From assembly GCA_040901765.1 (NCBI GenBank), contig JBBDYG010000095.1:1-64000 (forward strand): a DNA stretch of 64,000 nt, written 5' to 3'. Position numbers and translations under genes: made by a program. This document shows positions 10,001 to 15,641 of the stretch, one piece after another. The stretch comes from JBBDYG01 sp040901765 (lineage in GTDB: Bacteria > Planctomycetota > Planctomycetia > Pirellulales > Lacipirellulaceae). A model generated the notes under the pieces. That model made no database searches. It was not told the origin of the DNA and saw nothing but the letters and a program-made list of their open reading frames with translations. Within the stretch, counting starts at the first letter, position 1. Each line of letters begins with the position of its first letter.

Positions 10001-10270
10001 CCGGTCGACGTCCGTAGCGGCTACACCGGCAACGCCCTGAGCGCCTACGTCGAGTTCCGCGACGAAACCGTCAACCTCTTCGTCCGCGCCCTCGCCCGCG
10101 GCAACCACAGCGCCGCCTACCGCCTCCGAGCCGAAATCCCCGGCGAATTCAGCGCCCTCCCCACCGTCGCGTACGGCATGTACGCGCCGGAGCTGAAGGG
10201 GAACAGCGATGAGTGGAAGGTGCGGGTGGAGGATCGAGAGGTGAGGGGCGAGGAGCGAGGGGAGGAGTGA
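4070..10270 (+). CDS. Bacterial alpha-2-macroglobulin family protein with thioester
   Basis: A 2066-residue protein with an N-terminal membrane anchor or signal (RLLIFVTAIVFVAVLW), a long TPR-like alpha region, several beta-rich MG domains (including GQKVHFKFWVRH and the MG2-type VYRPGQ), a low-complexity Gly/Ala/Met-rich stretch around residues 1232-1287 that fits a protease bait region, and the thioester motif GCTEQ with Cys1512 and Gln1515. An alpha-toroid follows (SDGGWGWFSGWGEHS). Such proteins trap proteases covalently at the periplasmic face. In many bacteria the gene is paired with pbpC; no pbpC is visible here. The ATG at 4070 is preferred over an upstream in-frame ATG at 4028 because 4028-4069 lies in a repeat. 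The last residues (REVRGEERGEE) are encoded by a purine-rich dispersed repeat. Confidence 0.93.
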   Translation: MKHIGWPARLLIFVTAIVFVAVLWQQSQAEPAPSTARSELVKMMEDGNFNDAYIGFRARLFDPATTEKEVGDDLRDAVGCLQRLNRSNEIDELIEKAIATHEDNWRLLWSGARLYQNIEHFGHRISGEFERGQHRGGGEVVNSLDRDRVRSLQLYLAAMNAAEQELADVKREASGMLSEFANALLLGRGGARQTWQLQYLTDLKQLPDYEAGWWHGGDTQGAPVDAEGNPIFYDAPETWDAAQSDGQRWRWLWRQAVEWNPALWHAELNARANLLHEQFGVQTLADYGILLGRMGDDEAANSRYALHTLKETETIAKLANGIKRFDLPDEHNFIKLYQQVLERAANESEKRIASNAARQLASIFENRRQYPRAAEYWRQAQELAIDDELRTFAKESLAQIEGNWGQFETVMSQPAGKGATVDFRFRNGNQVEFIAHEINIAKLLSDVKAYIKSKPAQLEWEKLNVDQIGHRLVQQKQHEYIGKEVAEWTLDLKPREAHFDKRITVTTPLQAAGAYLVSAKMADGNTSKIVLWLADTAIVQKQLEGQALYYVADAVTGQPIAKANVELFGYKQEHVDGNRFRIDTQQFAENSDADGLALVASGEKQQRDRYQWLAIATTPPAGDKAGRLAYLGFHNVWNGQRHDPAYNEVKTLAITDRPVYRPGQKVHFKFWVRHAQYDQQDISEFAHQTFQVEIHDPRNEKVYTEQLTANAYGGILGEFELPVEATLGQYQLLIVNRGGGTFRVEEYKKPEFEVIIEAPDKPVMLGEKFTAKVEARYYFGEVVKQATVKYKVTRTPRTTQWYPPSRWDWLYGPGYWWFSSDNDWYPGWRTWGCPRPAFSWIWQPPAPPEIVAQGAGPIGDDGTLKIEIDTQLAKELHGDSDHSYQIEAEVTDQSRRTIVGTGEVLAARKPFEVFVWVDRGYFRTGDTITVSGAARTPDGKPVTGAGKLKLLRVTYNAEKPTEPIETEVKSWDLPTTAEGRAELQLKASEAGQYRLSYEVTDGADHKIEGGYLFTIVGEGFDGSDFQFSDLELVPDKRNYAPGEKVKLQINTNRIGSTVLLFVRSVSGVYPKPQVVRLQGKSTIVEIDVAARDMPNFFIEAATVAHGRYHSEQREIAVPPASRVLNVEALPSADAYQPGQEATVKVKLTDDAGKAFVGETVITIYDKSVEYISGGSNVPDIRKFFWEWKRTHHPQNVTNLGRVEGNLVPPGEPAMQYIGVFGQDLLLVTSQSQVVDGAPGSGAGGRMRGMALGVEMATPANAPADAMAMAKADGVEYAAEGGQPEMAAATVRTEFADTALWNGSLETNSDGLAEVKLKMPENLTTWKIRVWAMGQGTRVGEAAAETVTRKNLLVRLQTPRFLVETDEVVLSANVHNYLPDAKQVRVRLELEGNTLEAPSTLESTIEVAAGGEQRVDWRVKAVREGEAIVRAFALTDAESDAMELKFPVLVHGMEKMDSYSGVVAPDAASGQFVVTVPEKRRPEQTRLEVRYSPTLAGAMVDALPYMIDYPYGCTEQTLNRFLPAVVTQRTLQRLGVDLKALQEQRNNLNPQELGDPAKRAEQWKRFDANPVFSQEKLDNIVKSGVRRLTDMQLSDGGWGWFSGWGEHSTPHMTAIVVRGLIVAKENDVAIVPEVQQRGVEWLQRYQAEQIAKLDNVDSEGKARDKEKPSKRFADNMDALVYHILVEAGTSNDKLREYLYRDRTKLAVYGLASFGLALEKEGQQEKLAMVVRNIGQFLVKDDENQTAYLNLPAGYWWYWYGSEYEAQAYYLKLLVATDPKGDIAPRLVKYLLNNRKHATYWNSTRDTALVIEAMADYLAATGEAKPDMTVEVWVDGQRRKDVKITPENLFTFDNALVIEGDALAAGEHTIELRKTGDGRLYWNGYLTNFTLEDDIKATGLELRVNRKFYKLVPVDDATKKVAGSRGQVLDQRVEKYERQEIPSLAAVTSGDLVEVEFTVESKNDYEYILIVDPKAAGFEPVDVRSGYTGNALSAYVEFRDETVNLFVRALARGNHSAAYRLRAEIPGEFSALPTVAYGMYAPELKGNSDEWKVRVEDREVRGEERGEE
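10232..10270. repeat. Purine-rich GAGGGGCGAGGAGCGAGG repeat supplying a gene 3' end
   Basis: The string GGTGAGGGGCGAGGAGCGAG closely matches GGTGAGGGACGAGGAGCGAG at 31551-31570 next to rnpB. Here it encodes the charged C-terminal tail of the macroglobulin and leads to its stop codon. A further repeat with TTAGCCGCGACGCGGAGTC follows at 10277-10320 and recurs at 32539-32575. Confidence 0.6.
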
Positions 10271-10387
10271 GTCGCAAGATTAGCCGCGACGCGGAGTCCT
10301 CAGAGCGGAGCGCGTTGAGGTAACAGAGAGAAGTGAGCCGCGGCGTCCCCGCCCACTCACATTTTGCTTAAACATTGGAGTTTCCGG

Positions 10388-10905
10388 ATGTTACGTTCAA
10401 ACAATCTTATGCTGTTGCTCGTTGTCGTATCCAATTCGGCTGTGAGGCGCAGAAGAATAACGCCGCCCCGCCTGTCCCCGTTGCGATTAAATTCATTGCC
10501 GACGCGGACAAGGCTGACGCGGTAGATCGCACGTTGACGATTGGGACGGAGCTTCCAAAGGCTCTTGACGTCTTTGCGAAGTGGGGCATCCCGGTCGACG
10601 AGGTCGTCACCGCTTCAGTCCCCAGCGACCCAAATGAAGTAATGAGAGAGTTCATAGTCAGACCGCAGTTTGAGTCGAATGACGCCCTGGAGATGGTGGC
10701 GTTTGCTAAGAACGATGGCCGCAATTCCTACCAAGTTCGCGTCCTCGACTGGCACATCAATTACGACGAAGATTTTTTGCCGAAAACAATGCGAGCAAAT
10801 CGGCTATTGCGTCTGGAATCAATTGACGTAAGAGTTTTTCTCCCAAATGATAAGGCCGAAAAACGTCCGAGTCGGGAAACGAATCCGTTCGCGGAGTCGG
10901 GCTGA
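10388..10905 (+). pseudogene. Lipoprotein-like hypothetical gene with N-terminal frameshift
   Basis: A good Shine-Dalgarno (GGAG, 10377-10380) precedes the ATG at 10388, which starts a signal-peptide-like run MLRSNNLMLLLVVVSN. That frame soon becomes Arg-rich and stops. The frame that stays open to 10905 contains FGCEAQKNNAAPPVPVAIKF, looking like the Cys and mature start of a lipoprotein. A single-base deletion (or a two-base insertion) at about 10425-10440 would join the two halves. Read without the shift, the open frame starts at TTG 10375 and gives 176 residues lacking any signal. The mature part has no family I recognise. It may be a real mutation or an assembly error. Confidence 0.6.
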
Positions 10906-10916
10906 GAGACTTTGCA

Positions 10917-11297
10917 CTAAGCTTCGCCGCAGCGTTTCAGCGCGTCCTGCGTCGTAGCGGCTTCCTCGAAAGGGGCAGATGAGTGGTTGCCATCGGGAAT
11001 TAAGCGGCAGATGAGAAACGCGCCACGGACGTGTTCGTTGAGATTGCAAAGAACGATTCGACCGATACCCGGTTCTCGTCGCAACCGTAGGAACACCAGG
11101 AAGCCTACGCTACCAATAAACTGCACTTGGCTCAGATCAACGATCACGTTCCGCGGATTGGCAAGAGTAATCGCCGCCAATAGATCGTCTTTGAGCTGCT
11201 GGATCCCTTCGGTGTCTCGCAGTTCCTCGATCAAGACGGTGGCTAGCAGCGTCGCGCCGCGGACCGTACAGCTCACGGTTGAATTGGAATCGTTCAA
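10917..11297 (-). CDS. STAS-domain anti-sigma factor antagonist
   Basis: A 126-residue single-domain protein. The STAS core is clear: NVIVDLSQVQFIGSVGFLVF near residues 50-69, with Ser63 at the position phosphorylated in SpoIIAA-type antagonists, then FLRLRREPGIGRIVLCNLNE and a C-terminal helix. Family proteins relieve an anti-sigma kinase or regulate partner-switching modules in the cytoplasm. No anti-sigma kinase or PP2C phosphatase is adjacent, so the partner is elsewhere. It is convergent with the frameshifted gene ending at 10905. Confidence 0.85.
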   Translation of the reverse strand: MNDSNSTVSCTVRGATLLATVLIEELRDTEGIQQLKDDLLAAITLANPRNVIVDLSQVQFIGSVGFLVFLRLRREPGIGRIVLCNLNEHVRGAFLICRLIPDGNHSSAPFEEAATTQDALKRCGEA

Positions 11298-11353
11298 GAT
11301 AGTCTCCGCGAGCAGTGAACTTCGCCAAATGGCCTGAGCGATGATGAAATGAA

Positions 11354-12373
11354 CTAATCTTGCTGGGCGGCTTGCTTGCCGGCATAGCGATGATAATGCT
11401 CGGCGATGTCTGCTTGCTTCTCGTCACCGGAATGGAGCAGGACGCGGTAACGCAGCGTGAGCGTATCGCCCTTGGGAATCGTGATGCTACCCTGCTTGTA
11501 GCCCTCCACGGGCGGAAAGTCCTTTTCGCCAAATGGATTGGCCGCGAATAACCCGTAGGTGCGGACGTGCCACCGCGGCGCGGGGCGGAAGTTGCTGGGG
11601 TGGCTCAAGATCGCGAGGCCAACCTCCTGGCCATCGACCGGCCCTTGGTAGTCGACCCATTCGGCGGGCATGCCCCAAGCGCTCGCGTCTTCCTGTCCGC
11701 GGCTGTTGACGATGCGGCCACCCTGCTTGTTATCGACCGACATGGGGCCCGCCACGCGGACTGCAAACGTGCCTTCTTTCGAGTCCATGATCTCCAAATC
11801 CTTTTCGCTGGCATGAAGATCGACTTGGAAATCGATCACGCGCAGATCGTCGTGCGCGGCAAAGCGGTACGTCGTTTCGTCCTCACAGATCTTATTGCCC
11901 TTGGCGTCGCGCCAATCGTTCTGCGTTTGGATGATGCCTTCGTTGCCGTCGGCCTCGGAGCGGACAAACTCGCGATGGACGATTTCACCCGCGTGGCCGG
12001 CGAGCGGCTGGCCCTCTTGCGGTTCGAGCCAGAAGTTCACACCGTTCAAACCTTCCTGGGTGAACCACAGCGAGCGGTGATGGTGATGGTCGTCCTTCTC
12101 GCCCTTCGCAAGCGGCACGATCGGCCAGCCGCGTGTCAACTTCGCGCCGGTGGGCCCAACGAGAGGGTACAGTACCGGCTTGCTGCCGGAGCGTGTCAAA
12201 TACTCGGTAAAGGGCTTGCCATCCGCCTTCACGGCCATGCCGCGTTCACTCGGTTCGACGGTAATTGGCAGCGTGCCGCCGAGTTCGGAGGTTTCAGCAG
12301 CGGCGGAGACAGAGCACAATGCAGCAAACAGCCCGCATGCGATTGGGAAAGCAAACGATTTTCGGTATGTCAC
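11354..12373 (-). CDS. DUF6807/PmoA-like secreted protein
   Basis: A 339-residue protein with a signal peptide (FPIACGLFAALCSVSAAAE). The distinctive KDDHHHHRSLWF motif and GVNFW, together with EIVHREF, match the planctomycete family annotated as PmoA family/DUF6807. The His cluster suggests metal or carbohydrate binding, but no reaction is established that I know of. I chose the GTG at 12373, preceded by GAGG, because it starts just before the signal peptide; an upstream ATG at 12478 would add a non-signal extension. Likely periplasmic. Confidence 0.8.
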   Translation of the reverse strand: MTYRKSFAFPIACGLFAALCSVSAAAETSELGGTLPITVEPSERGMAVKADGKPFTEYLTRSGSKPVLYPLVGPTGAKLTRGWPIVPLAKGEKDDHHHHRSLWFTQEGLNGVNFWLEPQEGQPLAGHAGEIVHREFVRSEADGNEGIIQTQNDWRDAKGNKICEDETTYRFAAHDDLRVIDFQVDLHASEKDLEIMDSKEGTFAVRVAGPMSVDNKQGGRIVNSRGQEDASAWGMPAEWVDYQGPVDGQEVGLAILSHPSNFRPAPRWHVRTYGLFAANPFGEKDFPPVEGYKQGSITIPKGDTLTLRYRVLLHSGDEKQADIAEHYHRYAGKQAAQQD

Positions 12374-12479
12374 AGGAACCTCGATTCGATTGGTGCGGCT
12401 CTTTGGCGGCGCCGACGATGAACAGGTCCGCACTCCGGCCATCAAGTATGCGCAATAAGTAGTGGATGCGCCTACCACC

Positions 12480-12705
12480 GTGGGGCAGGCTTTTTGGAGT
12501 GGCCGCAGGCAAGTTTCCGAGGTTTCTCGATAGTCGCGTGCCGCTGTTAGCCGCGGAGCGGCGATATGGCGGAAAAATCGGCAACAACCCTTAAGCCGCG
12601 CAGCGGCGACATAGCAATGATGCCGCCGCTCCGCGGCTTGAGGTATCTGGCGCGAATGTCCGCGGGCTTACGCCCCGCGGCTAAGCGCTGCCGCCGCTAA
12701 GAACT
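12480..12705. repeat. Cluster of GC-rich palindromes
   Basis: The gap between 12374 and 12782 holds repeated inverted motifs based on TTAGCCGCGGAGCGGCGA and CCGCCGCTCCGCGGCTT, plus GCGGGCTTACGCCCCGC. They resemble the REP-like families elsewhere in the window. No coding potential was seen. Confidence 0.55.
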
Positions 12706-12782
12706 ACTGAAATGTTGATGATCGGCCTCTTATTCGCCGGACCGACGACGACAACGAACGTTGGAAGCCGGGCCTCACAACC

Positions 12783-13427
12783 TCAATTTTCGTCCGGAAA
12801 TATGCCCGCTCCGAACCCTTGCGGTCGGGTGCGGCTACTGGCGTGGGCTTGGCCGTCCGCGCCGGAGGAGATCGTGGGCTGCAAATTCGGGGTCGGATCG
12901 TTTCGAGTTGCCAAGGGCTGCACTTGCGGCGGGTGGTGGGGTCGGCTGGTCGCCGTGCGGCTGTGCGCGGCGTCGGTGCGATTGGTCCGCTCGCGCGGGA
13001 CATCGCCGTAGTCGACGTCGAAATCGTCGTATCGAGAAATGTAACCAGGGAGCTTGGCCCGTTCGAGCTCTTCGTAGAACTCCTCGATGACGCGGGTCTG
13101 AATCATTTCGCGACAGAAGGAATTAATGGGATGGGCGATGTCGGCATAGAGCTTCGCGCGACCGTCGGCGTCTTTAATCAATCTGCCCTCCTCCAACCGC
13201 TTACCGCACTGGTTACAGTGGTTGGCGCGCAGGTGATTTTTCATTCCGCATTGCGGGCAATGCGAAGTAAGCTTGCGGCTGGGCATCGCCACAAACGGCC
13301 CGGTCGTGCCTTCGATAATCTTCAGATCGCGAATCACGAAGCAATCATCAAAGGTAATTGAGCAAAAGGCCTTGAGTCGCTCACCGGGTTCTTCCATGAG
13401 CTTGATGCGTACTTCGGTGATTTCCAC
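12783..13427 (-). CDS. spoVG: SpoVG-family protein with inserted zinc ribbon
   Basis: A 214-residue protein. Residues 1-52 and 88-118 form the SpoVG fold (MEITEVRIKL, then YADIAHPINSFCREMI), a DNA/RNA-binding regulator in other bacteria. Between the two halves lies a treble-clef or zinc-ribbon insertion with Cys57, Cys60, Cys71 and Cys74 (HCPQCGMKNHLRANHCNQCG). A disordered tail rich in Thr, Pro and Arg follows residue 145. The gene is 30 bp downstream of ispE on the same strand; ispE and spoVG are also near neighbours in Bacillus. Classical SpoVG is about 97 residues, so this is a much enlarged form. Confidence 0.87.
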   Translation of the reverse strand: MEITEVRIKLMEEPGERLKAFCSITFDDCFVIRDLKIIEGTTGPFVAMPSRKLTSHCPQCGMKNHLRANHCNQCGKRLEEGRLIKDADGRAKLYADIAHPINSFCREMIQTRVIEEFYEELERAKLPGYISRYDDFDVDYGDVPRERTNRTDAAHSRTATSRPHHPPQVQPLATRNDPTPNLQPTISSGADGQAHASSRTRPQGFGAGIFPDEN

Positions 13428-13457
13428 AGCCGTACTCCTTGCGTTGCAGTCGCGAAA

Positions 13458-14369
13458 CTAGCGGCAGATCCTTGTGACGAAAACCCGGCCTAGACATTGA
13501 GCGGCCAAAGCGCCCCCGAGTGCCCGCGCTTGGCTGCCGTTGCGGCACAATCCGAAATAGGCGGCGCCGCTACCCGTGAGTTGATGAGCGATAAACGGCA
13601 ACCTGCCGAAGGCCTCAGCCAGTCGATCGACCCACGGCGAGATCAGCGCGGCCGCCGCTTGCAGGCGATTCTGTAATCCCAGGGACACACCGCGCCAGTC
13701 TCCTTGGCGCAGTCCGGCCAGAAGTCGTACTAGCCGAGTGTTAACGTCCGGCCGAGTCGGCTCGGCGTAAGTATCGACGCGCGAATAAACTTCGGGCGTG
13801 GCTAAGCCAGTCGGGGGTTGGACGATCACACAGGGCAACCCCGCCGGAAGCGGTGCCGATTCGACCCGCTCGCCGCGGCCGCGGCAAATAGCGGCGCCTC
13901 CCGCCAGAAAGAAGGGAACGTCACTGCCGATTTCCGCCGCGACGTTGCTCAAGCGGTCGATCGACCAGCCCAGTTGCCAGACGGCATTCGCCGCCAGTAG
14001 GGCGGCCGCGGCGTCGCTCGATCCACCCCCCAGTCCCGCTTGCGACGGAATCCGCTTCCGAAGGGTAATTGACGCTCCTTGCTCGCATCCTGCGCGAAGG
14101 GCCAGTAACCGTACCGCGCGCACCGCCAAGTTGGTGTCGTCGGCGGGCACGTTATCCGCATTTGAGAGCCGCGGACTTAAGCGTAGCGATATTCCAGAGT
14201 GCTGTGGCCGCACGGAAAGTTCGTCGCACAAGCGCACCGGTACTACGAGTGTTTCCACTTCGTGATAGCCATCGTCGCGCCGGCCGAGTACCTCGAGGTA
14301 CAAGTTCAGCTTGGCCGGCGCCAGGACAGCCCATCCGGTTTCTGTCCGTCGATGAACCATCGTTCCCAC
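13458..14369 (-). CDS. ispE: 4-diphosphocytidyl-2-C-methyl-D-erythritol kinase
   Basis: A 303-residue GHMP kinase of the MEP isoprenoid pathway that phosphorylates CDP-methylerythritol in the cytoplasm. It shows the N-terminal APAKLNLYLEVLGRRDDGYH, the GHMP ATP-binding motif SQAGLGGGSSDAAAAL (residues 109-124) and DVPFFLAGGAAICRGRGE. The C-terminal Gly-rich loop is LTGSGAAYFGLC. Length is normal. An internal ATG at 14360 is an equally possible start. It is upstream of spoVG in the same operon. Confidence 0.95.
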   Translation of the reverse strand: MGTMVHRRTETGWAVLAPAKLNLYLEVLGRRDDGYHEVETLVVPVRLCDELSVRPQHSGISLRLSPRLSNADNVPADDTNLAVRAVRLLALRAGCEQGASITLRKRIPSQAGLGGGSSDAAAALLAANAVWQLGWSIDRLSNVAAEIGSDVPFFLAGGAAICRGRGERVESAPLPAGLPCVIVQPPTGLATPEVYSRVDTYAEPTRPDVNTRLVRLLAGLRQGDWRGVSLGLQNRLQAAAALISPWVDRLAEAFGRLPFIAHQLTGSGAAYFGLCRNGSQARALGGALAAQCLGRVFVTRICR

Positions 14370-14645
14370 CGTAACGCGGTCGGTCGAAAAATCATGCTTA
14401 TAAAGGCGAGTTGTAATGCAGCGGTGATGGAACGTTAAATCGGCGATTCGGTATGCTCGGCGACAGCACCTCCAGCAGCTTCCGCGGCGATCAACAATCG
14501 TATTGATGACGTAACTCTAGCCGGGGACGCATTTTAACGCACACGAATTGCAAAAGTCAATCGCAGATTTCGTTTCTTGCCGCAACCGGTGCAACTTACG
14601 CAGATTGCGCCGGCACGCCCCGCAGTTACCGGATAGTGCTATCGG

Positions 14646-15251
14646 CTACAGCAGACTCGACGCGATCTCCCGGATTGCGTTCTGCTGTTCCTGAACGGGC
14701 CGGCTGGCGTCCAACACGTGGATTGTCCGCGGAAAGAGCCGGGCTTCGGCGAGAAATCCTTCGCGCACGCGGTCGCGAAATTCAGCTCCTTGCTGCTCCA
14801 TGCGGTCGCGCGGACGTTGAAGCCGGGCATCCGCCTGCGTCGGTTCCATGTCGAGCAGGAAAACGGCGTCCGGCATAATGCCAGCAATAGTGATCTCGCC
14901 CACCTGGCGGACTTCCTCCAACGGCAGGCCTCCTGCGTAGGCCTGATAAACGACGTTCGCCAGCAGATATCGGTCGGAGACAACCGTCTTGCCGGCATTT
15001 AAGGCGGGGCGAATGATCTCCTCCACGAGTTGCGCGCGGGCCGCCATGTACAGTAGCATTTCGGCCCGGCGATGTATCGGCGCCTGCTCGTCATTGGCTA
15101 GCAGCAGGTTGCGAATTCGCTCCCCGAGGGGCGTGCTGCCCGGGTCGCGGCAGGTCACGACCTGCTGCCCTTGGTCCGTAAGCCATTGAGCAAACAGCGT
15201 CAGTTGCGTCGATTTGCCGACGCCGTCAATGCCGTCGAACGAGAAGAACAT
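14646..15251 (-). CDS. tmk: Thymidylate kinase
   Basis: A 201-residue cytoplasmic kinase converting dTMP to dTDP. It shows the P-loop FDGIDGVGKSTQL at residues 5-17, the CRDPGSTPLGERIR substrate region, SDRYLLANVVYQAY (the DRY/DRH motif) and an Arg-rich lid, RPRDRMEQQGAEFRDRV. I chose the ATG at 15251 because the kinase begins there; the frame stays open upstream into repeat sequence. It is separated from ispE by 276 bp in which I see no gene. Confidence 0.95.
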   Translation of the reverse strand: MFFSFDGIDGVGKSTQLTLFAQWLTDQGQQVVTCRDPGSTPLGERIRNLLLANDEQAPIHRRAEMLLYMAARAQLVEEIIRPALNAGKTVVSDRYLLANVVYQAYAGGLPLEEVRQVGEITIAGIMPDAVFLLDMEPTQADARLQRPRDRMEQQGAEFRDRVREGFLAEARLFPRTIHVLDASRPVQEQQNAIREIASSLL

Positions 15252-15384
15252 CAGCGCAGCGGTCAGGGAAGCGGAGCGAGCCGGTAGGATCGCATCAATA
15301 TATCGGGTTGCGGAACCGCTCGCGATGGGCGGTGCAAGTCTAAGCTGCGGACACAACACAACCAAGACGCTTGCGGTGTTCTTC

Positions 15385-15595
15385 ATCCCGGAGGGATGAC
15401 AGCTATTAGCCGGTGGTCGCGAAGCGCACCACCGGAATGAAAGAGTGACTAAGCAGCACCCCGGCAGGGGTGCCAGCAATCGACCGCGTCTTNNNNNNNN
15501 NNCCCGTGCCGGGGTGCTGATACCGCGGTTTTAACGTACCGGCGGTGGCGCTAGCGCTGACCGCCGGCTAATGGCTGCCAAGCCTCCGGCTTGAA
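15385..15595. repeat. Dispersed palindromic repeat, family A, copy 2 (contains gap)
   Basis: Same element order as at 1-172 and 45411-45622: a CCCGGAGGGATGACAGCTAT lead, TAGCCGGTGGTCGCGAAGCG, CACCCCGGCAGGGGTGCCAG, then the N gap, GTGCCGGGGTGCTGATAC and CCGGCTAATGGCTGCCAAGC. It fills most of the intergenic space between tmk and the TolC-like gene. Confidence 0.7.
15493..15502. other. Assembly gap (10 N)
   Basis: Ten Ns inside repeat family A. Ten is a common scaffolding placeholder, so the true gap length is unknown. Confidence 0.95.
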
Positions 15596-15641
15596 ATGCA
15601 ACAACGTCGCCGACTCGATTGACACCCCGATCACTCATCGC

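Noticed and set aside
14370..14645. Possible tRNA or small RNA between ispE and tmk
   Set aside because: No cloverleaf with TTCGA-type T loop could be formed by eye; only AT-richer intergenic text is seen.
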